From Variovorax ginsengisoli (GTDB lineage Bacteria; Pseudomonadota; Gammaproteobacteria; Burkholderiales; Burkholderiaceae_C), in contig NZ_JAUSRO010000009.1 in the NCBI RefSeq assembly GCF_030811835.1, positions 203,039 through 267,038 of the forward strand: DNA of 64,000 bases. Reading direction: 5' to 3'. Positions 9,221 to 18,148 of the stretch are shown here, piece after piece. A program made the translations under genes and the position numbers. Numbering within the stretch: the stretch's first letter is position 1; every line of letters begins with the position of its first letter. The notes below the pieces were generated by a model, which did no database searches, was not told the origin of the DNA, and saw only the letters and a program-made list of their open reading frames with translations.

Positions 9221-10631
9221 GGTGGGACTCTTTCTGCTGCAGGGCCGCGGCTGCGGCCTGGGTGCCGGCGATGCGGCCGAAGGCCGTGCCGATGCTCATG
9301 CCGACGCCGGCGGTGTAGCCCTTGCCGAGCACGTTGCCGGCCATCATTTCGCCAGCCACGAAGAGGTTGGGGCTGGGTCGGTCGCCGAAGCGCACGGCGG
9401 CGGTGTCATCCACCTTCAGGCCCAGGTAGGTGAAGGTGATGCCGGGGCGCAGTGGGTACGCGTGGAAGGGCGCGGTGTCGATGGGCCGCGCCCAATGGGT
9501 CTTGGCGGGTGTCAGCCCTTCGGTGTGGCAGTCGTCCAGCGCGGTGTGGTCGAAGCGGCCGACGCGGCAGGCCGCGTTGTAGTCGGCAACGGTGCGCAGG
9601 AAGGTCGCCTCGTCCAGCCCGAGCTGGCGTGCCAGCGCGGGCAGCGTGTCGGCGACCGTGCCGGAGAAGACCGGCGGCATGAAGCGGCCGACCGCCTTCT
9701 GGTCGATGATGGAGTAGGCCAGCTGGCCCGGCTGCTGCGCCACCAGCCGGCCCCAGATGGCATAGCGCTTGGGCCAGAAGTCCTCGCCCTCGTCGTAGAA
9801 GCGGCGCGCCTCGCGGTTGACCACCACGCCCAGGGACACGCAGTCGATGCGGGTGCAGATGCCGCCGTCGTAGAGCGGCGCGCGCGCGTCGATGGCCACC
9901 ATGTGGCCCTGCGACGGGTCGCCGATGGCGTCGGCCCCGGCGTCGATCATCTGCTTGAGCAGCACGCCCTGGTTGAAGCGGGTGCCGCGGATCAGGAAGT
10001 TGTCGGCCGGCCATTCGCCGCGCTCGTTCTGGCCCCAGGCCTCGCGCAGCCAGGCGCGATTCGATTCGAAGCCGCCGGCGGCGAGCACGCAGCTTCGGGC
10101 GGCGATGCGTTCGCCGGCCTCGGTGCGTACCGCGATGAAGCGATCGCCGTCGAGCGCCACCGACGCCACGGGCGTCTCGTAGCGGATCCGCACGCCCAGG
10201 CGTTCGGCGCTGCGGTAGTACGCGTTGACCAGTGCCTTGCCGCCGCCCATGAAGAAGGCGTTGGTGCGTGCCACGTGCAGCGCGCCCGACAGCGGCGGCT
10301 GGAAGTGCACGCCATGGCTGCGCATCCAGTCGCGGCAGTTCGACGACGCGCGAATCACCAGCCGGGCCAGGTGTTCGTCCGTCAGGCCACCGGTCACCTT
10401 GAGCAGATCCTGCCAGTATTCCTCTTCCGGATACGCCTCGACGAGGACGTCCTGCGGCGCATCGTGCATGCAGCGCAGGTTGCGCGTGTGCTGCGAATTG
10501 CCGCCGCGCCAGGCCTTCGGCGCAGCCTCGAGCAGCAGCACGCTGGCTCCGGTCTCGCGCGCCATCAGCGCGGCGCAGAGCGCGGCATTGCCGCCCCCTA
10601 TGACCAGGACGTCGACCTGTTCATCGCTCAT
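9207..10631 (-). CDS. tcuA: TcuA-like FAD-dependent tricarballylate dehydrogenase
   Basis: A 474-aa flavoprotein of the fumarate reductase/succinate dehydrogenase flavoprotein family. The N-terminal FAD motif is [19 protein letters not shown] (residues ~8-26). The [19 protein letters not shown] region and the C-terminal [19 protein letters not shown] segment are characteristic of TcuA. The family oxidises tricarballylate to cis-aconitate, which then enters the TCA cycle. Related clusters may act on other polycarboxylates, so the substrate is family-level. It is cotranscribed with tcuB. A perfect inverted repeat lies 40-59 bases upstream. Confidence 0.92.
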   Translation of the reverse strand: MSDEQVDVLVIGGGNAALCAALMARETGASVLLLEAAPKAWRGGNSQHTRNLRCMHDAPQDVLVEAYPEEEYWQDLLKVTGGLTDEHLARLVIRASSNCRDWMRSHGVHFQPPLSGALHVARTNAFFMGGGKALVNAYYRSAERLGVRIRYETPVASVALDGDRFIAVRTEAGERIAARSCVLAAGGFESNRAWLREAWGQNERGEWPADNFLIRGTRFNQGVLLKQMIDAGADAIGDPSQGHMVAIDARAPLYDGGICTRIDCVSLGVVVNREARRFYDEGEDFWPKRYAIWGRLVAQQPGQLAYSIIDQKAVGRFMPPVFSGTVADTLPALARQLGLDEATFLRTVADYNAACRVGRFDHTALDDCHTEGLTPAKTHWARPIDTAPFHAYPLRPGITFTYLGLKVDDTAAVRFGDRPSPNLFVAGEMMAGNVLGKGYTAGVGMSIGTAFGRIAGTQAAAAALQQKESHHAIA

Positions 10632-10670
10632 TCTTTTGTCTCCTTGTGGGTCAGGAGACTTTAGGCAGTC

Positions 10671-10690
10671 GTCCTTTCAGGCGAAAGGAC
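10671..10690. promoter_or_regulatory. Inverted repeat upstream of tcuA
   Basis: GTCCTTTC-AGGC-GAAAGGAC is a perfect 8-bp inverted repeat with a 4-base loop. It lies in the 77-base gap between the LysR-type gene (stop at 10709) and tcuA (start at 10631). No T-run follows on the minus strand, so it looks more like an operator or leader hairpin than a terminator. Confidence 0.5.
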
Positions 10691-10708
10691 GTGCCGGGCA
10701 ACAGGTGT

Positions 10709-11635
10709 TCAGTTTTCGTGAAGACGCGCGCCGACCCAACGGCCCTCGCGCACCAGCGTGCGCGCGGTGTCTGCCATCACCACCCGGGTCGCCAGGGCGG
10801 CTGGCGACAGTTCGTCGTCCGACAGGCTGACGAGCAGGCTGCGCCGGCCCACATGGGCGTCGGTGATCTGGCTGCTGTGCACGCCGTCGTCACCTTGCCG
10901 CGCGATGGCGGCTCCGGGCTGGATCGTCGCGCCGAGCCCGGCGCGCACGGCATCCATCAGCAGGGCCAGCCCATCGATCTCGGCCACGATCCGCGGCGCG
11001 ATGCGCGCACGGGCGAAGGCGGCGGTGAGCGTGGCGCGCAGGCCGTGCCCGGCGCTCGGCATGATCAACGGCACGTCGGCCAGCTGGGCCAGCCGCACCC
11101 TGGCGCCGGCCGGCCGCTGCGCCAGCGAGGCGGCGGCAAGCACGAACAGTTTCTCGTCGAGCAGGGGCTCGATGCTCCAGCGGCGCGGCGTGGCGGTCTC
11201 GAACAGCACCGCCAGGTCGAGTTGGCGGGCCTGCAGCATGCTGGCCAGGTTGCCCGACAGCGACTCCACCAGATGCAGCCGCACGTCCGGATAGCGCGCG
11301 CGCATGGCCTGCATCAGCGGCAGGCCGAGCACCGAGGCCGTGGTCGGCGCCAGGCCCACACTCACATGGCCCGACAGGCGCGCCTGCTGCGCCGCACGCA
11401 CCGCCTCGTCGGCATGCCGCAGCGTGAGCTGGGCCTGCTGCAGGAAGGCCACGCCCGCGTCGGTGGGGCTCACGCCGGTGCTGCTGCGCTGGAGCAGCCG
11501 GGTGCTGAGCTCGCTCTCCAGACGGCTGATCTGCTGGCTCAGCGCGGATGTCACCACGCCGAGCTCGATGGCGGCGCGGCCCATGCTGCGCAGCTCGCAG
11601 ACCTTCACGAAATAGCGGAGTTGGCGGAGTTCCAT
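10709..11635 (-). CDS. LysR-family regulator (TcuR-like by position)
   Basis: A 308-aa LysR-type regulator. I take the ATG at 11635 (MELRQLRYFVKVCEL), the canonical family start; the frame runs on to 11755 without support. The winged HTH is at residues ~15-60 (MGRAAIELGVVTSALSQQISRLE), and a periplasmic-binding-like effector domain fills residues ~90-300. It is encoded immediately upstream of tcuA in the same direction. LysR genes next to tcuAB (tcuR) activate tricarballylate use in Salmonella, so it probably responds to a tricarboxylate. Same-strand placement is unusual, because LysR genes are more often divergent from their targets. Confidence 0.88.
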   Translation of the reverse strand: MELRQLRYFVKVCELRSMGRAAIELGVVTSALSQQISRLESELSTRLLQRSSTGVSPTDAGVAFLQQAQLTLRHADEAVRAAQQARLSGHVSVGLAPTTASVLGLPLMQAMRARYPDVRLHLVESLSGNLASMLQARQLDLAVLFETATPRRWSIEPLLDEKLFVLAAASLAQRPAGARVRLAQLADVPLIMPSAGHGLRATLTAAFARARIAPRIVAEIDGLALLMDAVRAGLGATIQPGAAIARQGDDGVHSSQITDAHVGRRSLLVSLSDDELSPAALATRVVMADTARTLVREGRWVGARLHEN

Positions 11636-11661
11636 GGAGAGCGCGCACCGGATCCGGCGGC

Positions 11662-11704
11662 GGGACATCGCAGTTGGGATGCCGATCGTAAGGGACGGGC
11701 GATG
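11662..11704. repeat. Spaced inverted repeat between atuA and the LysR gene
   Basis: GACATCGC (11662-11669) and GCGATGTC (11697-11704) are perfect inverted copies 27 bases apart. They fill most of the 76-base gap between the end of atuA and the start of the LysR-type gene, both on the minus strand. This could be an autoregulatory site or a transcript stem; there is no U-run for a classic terminator. Confidence 0.4.
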
Positions 11705-11711
11705 TCGGATC

Positions 11712-13538
11712 TCAGGCGCGCTTTGCTGCCAGGGCGCGAGCCTCTTGCGCCACACGCTGCGGCACTCGAATGTCGATGTCCAGCAGCATCTGCGCCATGC
11801 CCTTGCCCAGTGGGTCCATGCGCATGGAGGAGGGGCCGCCGCCGTCGAGCGCGTCGTGCACCAGCAGGTTCATAGAGGCCGTGCCGGGCAGGTGGAAACG
11901 CGTGACCTTGCCAGCCGGCAGGTGTGCGAAATAGGCTTCGACCACCGCGGGCTGCAGCTGATCCCACAGCAGCGGCAGCCACTCGGGGCGCCGGGCGATC
12001 AGGCCGATGTTGGAGATATTGCCCTTGTCGCCGCTGCGACCATAGGCCAGGTCGATCAGGCGGACGTCCTCGGTCGGCTCGCCGGTTTCCTGCCATGCGT
12101 CGGGCGGCGTGGCCGGTGGCACCGCCTGGTCGGGCGAGCCCGGTGCGACCGCGACCGGGTGCCGCGTGCCGTCCAGAACGAAGCTGGGCTGGAGCGCATC
12201 CTTGTCCAGCAGGAACGAGAAGGGTTTGACCAGCGGCGATACGGCAGGGCGCCCGCCGCCGGGGCTCGTGGTGCCCGGTGCCCAGGAGGTGCCCGACGGC
12301 GCGATCTCGCGCGCGAACATGGCGAGCGCAGCCTTCTGGGGATGGTTTGCCACCACGCGCATCATCACCTCGCGCCCATGGCGCGTGCGGGCGTGCGGGC
12401 CGTAGAGTGTTTCCGACCCGATGACCTCGATGTAGGTGGACGTGAAAGGCGGCAGCCCGCCGTCGCGCAGGATCTCGCTGGTGCGCTCGAGGATGGCCTC
12501 GGCCGTGCGCCGTGCCTTCTTCTCGGCGTCGATGCCGATCATCACCATGCTGCCCGCGCAGCGGAAGCCGTCGAGCTGCGTGGCAGACACCTTGTAGTGC
12601 GGCGTCGGCGCACGGCCCCTGGCCGGGCTCACGCGCACGCGGTTGTCGCCCTGCTGCACGATCGTCACGTCGCGGAAGTCGCAACTCACGTCGGGCAGCA
12701 GGTAGGCGCCGGGGTCACCGATCTCGTAGAGCATCTGCTCGGCAACGTTGGCGGCGATCACCTTGCCGCCGGTGCCCTCGGGCTTGGTCACGACGAAGCT
12801 GCCGTCGGCGTGGCATTCGACGATCGGGTAGCCGATGTGCGCCCAGTCCGGAATGTCTTCCCAATCGGTGTGCAGGCCGCCGGTGGCCTGGCAGCCGCAT
12901 TCGATGATGTGGCCGGCCAGGCTGCCGGAGGCGAGCAGGTCGTGGTCGCCGCTGCGCCAGCCGAATTCGTGCATCAGCGGGCCGAGCGTGACGGCGCTGT
13001 CCACGCAGCGCCCGGTGATCACCACCTCGGCACCGGCGGCCAGCGCCGCGGCCACGGGTGCGGCGCCCAGGTAGGCGTTGGCGCTCAGCACCTTCTCGGG
13101 CAGCGCCTCGTCGGTGAACATGTCGCGCACGCCGCGCTCGCGCAGCGCGGGCATCAGCGCGCTGACGTCGTCGCCCTCGATCACCGCGATGCGCAGCCCA
13201 ATGCCCTGGGCCTCGGCCACGGCCCGCAGTGCGGCCGCGCAGCCGTGCGGGTTGATGCCACCCGCGTTGCTCACCACCTTGATGCCCTGGCGCTTGATCT
13301 CGGCGAGCACGGGCTTCATCGCGATGTCGACGAAGTCGGTGGCGTAGCCCATCTCAGGGTTCTTGGCGCGCGCCGCGGCGAGGATCGACATCGTCGTCTC
13401 GGCCAGGTAGTCGAAAACCAGGTAGTCGAGTCGGCCGCCCTTCACCAGCTGCGGTGCGGCGACCATGCTGTCGCCCCAGAATCCCGATGCGCCGCCGATG
13501 CGGACGGTGCGACCTGCGTTGTTCGATGTGTCTGTCAT
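11712..13538 (-). CDS. atuA: AtuA-family acyclic terpene utilization protein (DUF1446)
   Basis: A 608-aa protein of the AtuA/DUF1446 family. The start is the ATG at 13538, which overlaps the stop of the acyl-CoA synthetase gene by four bases (ATGA). Family landmarks include RIGGASGFWGDS near the start, KVVSNAGGINPHGCAAALR, ITGRCVDSAVTLGP, and a C-terminal DLAYGRSGDKGNISNIGLIA segment from the AtuA-like ferredoxin-fold region. AtuA is needed for citronellol/geraniol degradation in Pseudomonas, but its chemical role is not established. Homologues also sit in other acyl-CoA clusters, so terpene use is suggestive rather than proven. Confidence 0.9.
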   Translation of the reverse strand: MTDTSNNAGRTVRIGGASGFWGDSMVAAPQLVKGGRLDYLVFDYLAETTMSILAAARAKNPEMGYATDFVDIAMKPVLAEIKRQGIKVVSNAGGINPHGCAAALRAVAEAQGIGLRIAVIEGDDVSALMPALRERGVRDMFTDEALPEKVLSANAYLGAAPVAAALAAGAEVVITGRCVDSAVTLGPLMHEFGWRSGDHDLLASGSLAGHIIECGCQATGGLHTDWEDIPDWAHIGYPIVECHADGSFVVTKPEGTGGKVIAANVAEQMLYEIGDPGAYLLPDVSCDFRDVTIVQQGDNRVRVSPARGRAPTPHYKVSATQLDGFRCAGSMVMIGIDAEKKARRTAEAILERTSEILRDGGLPPFTSTYIEVIGSETLYGPHARTRHGREVMMRVVANHPQKAALAMFAREIAPSGTSWAPGTTSPGGGRPAVSPLVKPFSFLLDKDALQPSFVLDGTRHPVAVAPGSPDQAVPPATPPDAWQETGEPTEDVRLIDLAYGRSGDKGNISNIGLIARRPEWLPLLWDQLQPAVVEAYFAHLPAGKVTRFHLPGTASMNLLVHDALDGGGPSSMRMDPLGKGMAQMLLDIDIRVPQRVAQEARALAAKRA

Positions 13539-15118
13539 GGTTTCGTGCTTTCCGCGCGCAGTTGCGCCTTGTGAATCTTGCCGGCCGGTGTCAGTGGCAG
13601 CTCGGTGCGCAGCACCACCTCGCGCGGCAGCTTGTAGTCCGCGATGCGGCCGGCGCAGTGCGCCAGCACATCTGTCGCATTGAGCCCGCTGCCTTCCTTC
13701 GCCACCACGTAGTAGCGGCCGACCTCGCCGAGCACCGGGTCGGGCACGCCGACGCCGGCCACCATCACCACGGCGGGATGCGTGGCGATCAGTGCCTCCA
13801 CCTCGGCCGGGTACACGTTGAAGCCGCCCTGGATGTACATGTCCTTCATGCGCCCCTTGAGCGTGATGAATCCCCGTGCATCGACCGCACCCAGGTCGCC
13901 CGTGTGCAGCCAGCCGCCTTCGAAAGCCCGCTGGCCGGCCGCGGCGCCGATGTAGTCGCCGGTCAAGCCGAGGCCCTTGAACTGGAGTTCGCCGATCTCG
14001 CCCGGCGCCAGAACATGTCCGTCCGGCCCCGTGACGCGGACCGCCGCACCGTCGAGCGTGGTGCCGATGCTCTGCATCAGGTCGTCGTCGCTGCACTGCC
14101 AGGGCGTCATCACCAACGCGCCAGAGGACTCCGACAGGCCGTAGAGGTTCATGATCGTCGCCTGCGGCATGCGCCGCTGCAGCTGGGCGAGCAGCGTCGC
14201 ATCCACGTTCGAGCCGCCGGTGATGACGAGCCGCACCGAGCCCAGGTCGACCTCCGGCGATTCGGGATGCATCAGGAGCAGCGTCAGCATTGTCGGCACG
14301 CCCACCAGGAGGGCGGGCGGGTGGCGGCGGATCATGTCCAGCACCGTCTTTGCCTTGAACACCGGCACCAGCTCGCAACTTCCGCCCGCCAGCAGTTGCG
14401 CCAGGATGCCGCAGGTGATGCCGCCCACGTGGTTGAACGGGTTGGCGAGCTGCACCAGATCGCCCGGCCGGATGCGCGTGTGCCGCGCCTGGCCGCTGGC
14501 CGCGGCCAGCAGGCTGGCATGCGTGAGCGCACAGCCCTTGGGCCGGCCAGTCGTGCCGGAGGTGTAGATCACCATGGCGAGGTCGTCCGGCGTCATTGCG
14601 GCGGTGGCCCTTGCCAACGCATCGGGGTCGACGTGGGTATCCACCATCGCCCCGAAGGCGTCACTGTCGATCGCCACCCGGTGGTGGAGCTCGGGAACGT
14701 TGCCGGCAATGCGCTCGAGCATCGGCAGGAAATCGAAGCCATCGACCTGGCGGGCGGTGAATACGGCCTTCACCTGGCTGTCGGCCAGCATGAATTCGAT
14801 CTCGGCGTCGCGGTAGCGCGGGCTGAGTGCCACCACCGACACGCCGATGCGCGCGGCCGCGAAGAACAGTTGCAGCCATTCGATCTGGTTGGGCGCGAGC
14901 ACCGCGATGCGGTCACCGCGCGCGAGCCCGAGCGCCAGCAAGGCCGTGGCCAGGCGCTCGCTGGCGGCGTCCATGGCGGCGAAGGAAAAATGCCGCTCGC
15001 CATCGATATAGGCGACGACCGCCGGGTGGGCGGCTGCGGCATCGCGCAGCGCGGCGTGCAGTAGCCGCAGCGGTTCGGCGAGCGCGACGGTGTGGGGGGC
15101 AGGGGTGTCGTGGGGCAT
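13535..15118 (-). CDS. Acyl-CoA synthetase (AMP-forming), AtuH-like position
   Basis: A 527-aa member of the ANL adenylating family. The P-loop-like motif YTSGTTGRPKG is near residue 182, a NLYGLSES motif near 325, and the C-terminal hinge/lysine region KDMYIQGGFNVYPAEVE and LTPAGKIHKAQLR end the protein. The start at 15118 (MPHDTPAPHTV) is supported by a promoter element 26-68 bases upstream. It probably activates the substrate acid of the cluster to its CoA thioester. It is translationally coupled to atuA and divergent from the dehydrogenase/carboxylase genes. Confidence 0.92.
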   Translation of the reverse strand: MPHDTPAPHTVALAEPLRLLHAALRDAAAAHPAVVAYIDGERHFSFAAMDAASERLATALLALGLARGDRIAVLAPNQIEWLQLFFAAARIGVSVVALSPRYRDAEIEFMLADSQVKAVFTARQVDGFDFLPMLERIAGNVPELHHRVAIDSDAFGAMVDTHVDPDALARATAAMTPDDLAMVIYTSGTTGRPKGCALTHASLLAAASGQARHTRIRPGDLVQLANPFNHVGGITCGILAQLLAGGSCELVPVFKAKTVLDMIRRHPPALLVGVPTMLTLLLMHPESPEVDLGSVRLVITGGSNVDATLLAQLQRRMPQATIMNLYGLSESSGALVMTPWQCSDDDLMQSIGTTLDGAAVRVTGPDGHVLAPGEIGELQFKGLGLTGDYIGAAAGQRAFEGGWLHTGDLGAVDARGFITLKGRMKDMYIQGGFNVYPAEVEALIATHPAVVMVAGVGVPDPVLGEVGRYYVVAKEGSGLNATDVLAHCAGRIADYKLPREVVLRTELPLTPAGKIHKAQLRAESTKP

Positions 15119-15144
15119 GGCGCGGTCGCTGGGAATGGCCCCAC

Positions 15145-15186
15145 AGCCTACGAAAAGCGAACTGGAATGGCTTGCGCGAAGTGGCT
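15145..15186 (-). promoter_or_regulatory. Bipartite promoter element for acyl-CoA synthetase-atuA
   Basis: On the minus strand the box AGCCACTTCGCGCAAG (15186-15171) is followed by 20 bases and TAGGCT (15150-15145), 26 bases before the start codon. The 16-bp box differs in one base from the copy at 18149. It sits head-to-head with the + strand copy at 15193, separated by 6 bases. Confidence 0.7.
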
Positions 15187-15192
15187 GTCCGC

Positions 15193-15234
15193 AACCAGTT
15201 CCCGCAAGACCGGCCGCACCGCCCGCGCTAGCCT
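15193..15234 (+). promoter_or_regulatory. Bipartite promoter element for the acyl-CoA dehydrogenase operon
   Basis: AACCAGTTCCCGCAAG (15193-15208), 20 bases, then TAGCCT (15229-15234), 22 bases before the ATG at 15257. It matches the consensus box AGCCAGTTCGCGCAAG at 14 of 16 positions. The hexamer keeps the T, A and final T that matter most in a -10 box. Confidence 0.7.
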
Positions 15235-15256
15235 TGCATGGCACCCAGGAACCTGC

Positions 15257-16432
15257 ATGGAATTTCTCGACGCGCCGCCGCTGCCCTTCTATTTCACGCC
15301 CGAGCACGTGCAGTTCCGCGCCAGCCTGCGCGACTTCATTGCGCGCGAGATCACGCCGCACGTCCATGCATGGGACGAGGCCGAGACCTTTCCGCGTGCG
15401 CTGTACGCACAGGTGGCCGAGCTGGGCGTACACGGACTCGGCTACCCCGAGGAATACGGCGGCACGCCGGCCGACCTGTTCTACCAGCTGGTCGTGGCCG
15501 AGGAGTTCGCGCGCTGCGGGGGTGGTGGCGTGCAGGCATCCCTCAACTCGCACAGCATCGCGCTGCCGCCGATCCTCAAGGCGGGCAGCGAGGCGATCAA
15601 GCGCCGGGTCATCCCGCCGGTGCTCGCCGGGCAGAAGATCGCGGCGCTGGCCGTGACCGAGCCTTCGGGCGGTTCGGACGTCGCCAACCTGCGCACGACC
15701 GCGGTGCGCGACGGCGACCACTACGTCGTCAACGGCGAGAAGACCTTCATCACCTCGGGCATGCGCGCCGACTTCATCACCACCGCCGTGCGTACCGACC
15801 CGTCGGTCAAGGGTGCCGGTGGCCTCTCGGTGCTGGTGATCGACGGCGACACGCCGGGCCTCACGCGCACGGCGCTCCGGAAGATGGGCTGGTGGAGCTC
15901 CGACACCGCACACCTGCATTTCGACCGCTGCCGCGTGCCGGTCGCGAACCTCGTGGGCGAAGAGAACAAGGGCTTCAAGATCCTGATGAACAACTTCAAC
16001 AGCGAACGCCTGTTCATGTCCGCGCTGGCCTGCGGCTATGCCGAGGTGTGCCTGCAGGAAGCGCTGGCCTGGACGCGCCAGCGCACGCTCGGCGGCCGTA
16101 CGCTGGCCGAGCGCCAGGTGGTGCGCCACAAGCTCATGGACATGACGCTGCGCATCGACGCGGCACGGGCGCTGCTGTACGACCTGGCCTATCGCATCGA
16201 GCACGGGCTGGCGCAGCCGTCGCAGTTGGTGGCGCGCGTCTGCCTCTGTAAAGTGCAGGCCACCCAGGCGATGCAGTTCTGCGCCGACCAGGCGGTGCAG
16301 CTGCTCGGCGGCATGGGCTTCATGCGGGGAACGCGCAGCGAGCGCATCTACCGCGAGGTCAAGGTGATGATGATCGGCGGCGGCTCGGAAGAGGTGATGA
16401 AGGACCTGGCAGCACGCCAGTTCGGTGTTTGA
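15257..16432 (+). CDS. Acyl-CoA dehydrogenase
   Basis: A 391-aa FAD-dependent acyl-CoA dehydrogenase. The start at 15257 (MEFLDAPPLPFYF) agrees with the promoter element just upstream; the longer open frame is not needed. The family signature AVTEPSGGSDVANLRT is near residue 133 and VNGEKTFITSGMRADF near 160. The C-terminal LLGGMGFMRGTRSERIYREV corresponds to the family's substrate/FAD-binding end. It probably introduces the first double bond into the activated acid, as AtuD or LiuA does. Typical length is 380-390 aa. Confidence 0.92.
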   Translation: MEFLDAPPLPFYFTPEHVQFRASLRDFIAREITPHVHAWDEAETFPRALYAQVAELGVHGLGYPEEYGGTPADLFYQLVVAEEFARCGGGGVQASLNSHSIALPPILKAGSEAIKRRVIPPVLAGQKIAALAVTEPSGGSDVANLRTTAVRDGDHYVVNGEKTFITSGMRADFITTAVRTDPSVKGAGGLSVLVIDGDTPGLTRTALRKMGWWSSDTAHLHFDRCRVPVANLVGEENKGFKILMNNFNSERLFMSALACGYAEVCLQEALAWTRQRTLGGRTLAERQVVRHKLMDMTLRIDAARALLYDLAYRIEHGLAQPSQLVARVCLCKVQATQAMQFCADQAVQLLGGMGFMRGTRSERIYREVKVMMIGGGSEEVMKDLAARQFGV

Positions 16433-16453
16433 GACCCACGGAGACGACCTACG

Positions 16454-17263
16454 ATGAAACCTACGATCGACGACCTGCGCGCCGAGTACGCCGAACTCGC
16501 CGGACTGGCCCGCACGCTGACGCCCACCCAATGGGCCGAGCGCAGCGCCTTCTACGGCTGGACGGCCTGGGACGAGATCGCCCACCTGTGCTTCTTCGAC
16601 GAGACCGCGCTGCTCGCGGCGACCGACCCCGAGGCGTTCGCGCGCGACACTGCCGTGCTCAACGCACAGCTTGCAAGCGGCAAGGAGATCAGCGCGATCG
16701 CCCGCGACAAGTACCGGCCTCTCGACGGTGCCGCGCTGCTGGCCCGCTGGGAGCCCACGTCGGCACGGCTGGTCGATGCGCTGGCCGCACTCGACCCGAA
16801 GGCGCGCCTGCCCTGGTACGGCCCCACCATGAGCGCACGTTCGTTCGCCAGCGCCCGCCTGATGGAGACCTGGGCGCACGGCCAGGACGTGTGGGACGTG
16901 GTGCGCCGCCGCCGGGCCGCGAGCGATCGCCTGCGGCACATTGCGCACATCGGCGTCACCACCTTCGGCTGGAGCTTCGTCAATCGACAGCGGAAGGTGC
17001 CCGAGGTGGTGCCGTACGTCGAGCTGCAGGCCCCCGGCGGCGGCGCGCCCTGGACGTGGGGCGACCCGGCCTCGCCGGAACACGTGCGCGGCACGGCGCT
17101 CGATTTCTGCCTGCTCGTCACGCAGCGCCGCAACCTGGCCGACACGGCGCTGGTCTACAGCGACGGCGCGGCGCGCGCGTGGCTGTCGATCGCGCAGTGC
17201 TTCGCGGGCGAGCCGGCCGATGCACCCGCGCCCGGTGTGCGCAAGGTGGCGTACCTCGATTGA
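16454..17263 (+). CDS. TIGR03084-like DinB-fold (maleylpyruvate isomerase N-type) protein
   Basis: A 269-aa protein of the DinB/mycothiol-dependent maleylpyruvate isomerase-like superfamily, closest in style to TIGR03084. The FYGWTAWDEIAHLCFFDETAL segment (~34-54) and RLMETWAHGQDVWDVV (~135-150) carry histidines at positions expected for a divalent-metal site (H47, H142). No enzyme activity is established for this group. It is cotranscribed between the acyl-CoA dehydrogenase and the DUF2156 gene, so a role in the branched-acid pathway or detoxification of an intermediate is inferred from context only. Confidence 0.75.
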   Translation: MKPTIDDLRAEYAELAGLARTLTPTQWAERSAFYGWTAWDEIAHLCFFDETALLAATDPEAFARDTAVLNAQLASGKEISAIARDKYRPLDGAALLARWEPTSARLVDALAALDPKARLPWYGPTMSARSFASARLMETWAHGQDVWDVVRRRRAASDRLRHIAHIGVTTFGWSFVNRQRKVPEVVPYVELQAPGGGAPWTWGDPASPEHVRGTALDFCLLVTQRRNLADTALVYSDGAARAWLSIAQCFAGEPADAPAPGVRKVAYLD

Positions 17264-18129
17264 CCGGCCAGGCTGTCACGCTGGCCCTGCAACCGGGCAT
17301 CGATGCGGCGCTGGCGGCCGTGCGGCGCGGCAGCGGCGAGCGCTGCCTGTCCGACCATGCCTTCTCCAACCTGTACCTGTTCCGCGCGGCGCACGACTAC
17401 CGCGTCCTGCCCGGTGCCTGGCCCGGCGTGGCCGGGCGCACCTACGACGGCGCACGCCATTTCATGCCGCTGTTCGACGTTGCCACCGCACCGGTGGACG
17501 TGCTGCGTGCGCTGATCGCGGCGCATGGCTGTCTCTACCCGGTGGCGAGCCGGCACGTCGAGGCGCTGTCGCGCACGGACTTCGCGGCCACCCAGTCCGA
17601 GAACGACGCGGACTACCTCTACGCCGCCGCGACGTTTCGCGATTACCCCGGCCGGCCGCTCGCGAAGAAGCGCAACCTGGTGCGCCAGTTTCTCGCCGGC
17701 CATGCGCCGCAGGCGGTGCCGTTCGACGCGTCGTTGGCCGACGCCGCTCGCCAGGTGCTCGGCGGCTGGATGACGCACAAGCGCAAGGGCGAGGGCGAGG
17801 CTGACCAGCACGCCTGCCTCGAAGCCATCGCGCATGCGGCGCGCTTTGGGCTGGAGGGCTTCGTGCACTTCGACGGCAAGCTGCCCATCGCCTTCCTGCT
17901 GGCCCAGGAACTGCAGCCCGGCGTGTTCGCCGTGCGCTTCGCCAAAGGGCTGGACAGCCATGTCGGCGTCTACCCGTTCATGTTCCAGCACTTTTGCCGG
18001 CAGTTTGCGCGGCCGGTGCATTGGCTCAACTTCGAGCAGGACATGGGGCTGGCGGGCTTTCGCCGCAGCAAGCGTTCGTACCGACCGAGCGCGCTGCTGC
18101 CCAAATGGCGCGTGACGCTGAGCGGTTGA
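17260..18129 (+). CDS. DUF2156-like (phosphatidylglycerol lysyltransferase-domain, GNAT-fold) protein
   Basis: About 289 aa. The open frame runs back to 16429 inside the previous gene, but the family-like sequence begins near LTGQAVTLALQPG. The best start is a TTG at 17260 that overlaps the TGA of the previous gene, which implies translational coupling. Segments LSDHAFSNLYLFRAAHDYRV and DADYLYAAATFRDYPGRP, followed by KKRNLVRQF, resemble the DUF2156 aminoacyl-transferase-like domain. There are no membrane helices, unlike MprF. The substrate is unknown, and its presence in a CoA-ester cluster is unexplained. Confidence 0.7.
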   Translation: MTGQAVTLALQPGIDAALAAVRRGSGERCLSDHAFSNLYLFRAAHDYRVLPGAWPGVAGRTYDGARHFMPLFDVATAPVDVLRALIAAHGCLYPVASRHVEALSRTDFAATQSENDADYLYAAATFRDYPGRPLAKKRNLVRQFLAGHAPQAVPFDASLADAARQVLGGWMTHKRKGEGEADQHACLEAIAHAARFGLEGFVHFDGKLPIAFLLAQELQPGVFAVRFAKGLDSHVGVYPFMFQHFCRQFARPVHWLNFEQDMGLAGFRRSKRSYRPSALLPKWRVTLSG

Positions 18130-18148
18130 GCGCCCCGGATAGCGCGAC

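Noticed and set aside
15171..15208. Reading the two head-to-head CGCAAG boxes as a single palindromic operator
   Set aside because: The same box occurs singly at 18149 and 26199 with the same 20-base distance to a -10-like hexamer, so each is better read as a directional element.
13535..17083. Very long minus-strand open frame (1182 codons)
   Set aside because: Only 13535-15118 codes for a recognisable protein (acyl-CoA synthetase). The rest is antisense to the dehydrogenase and TIGR03084-like genes, a GC-rich frame artefact.
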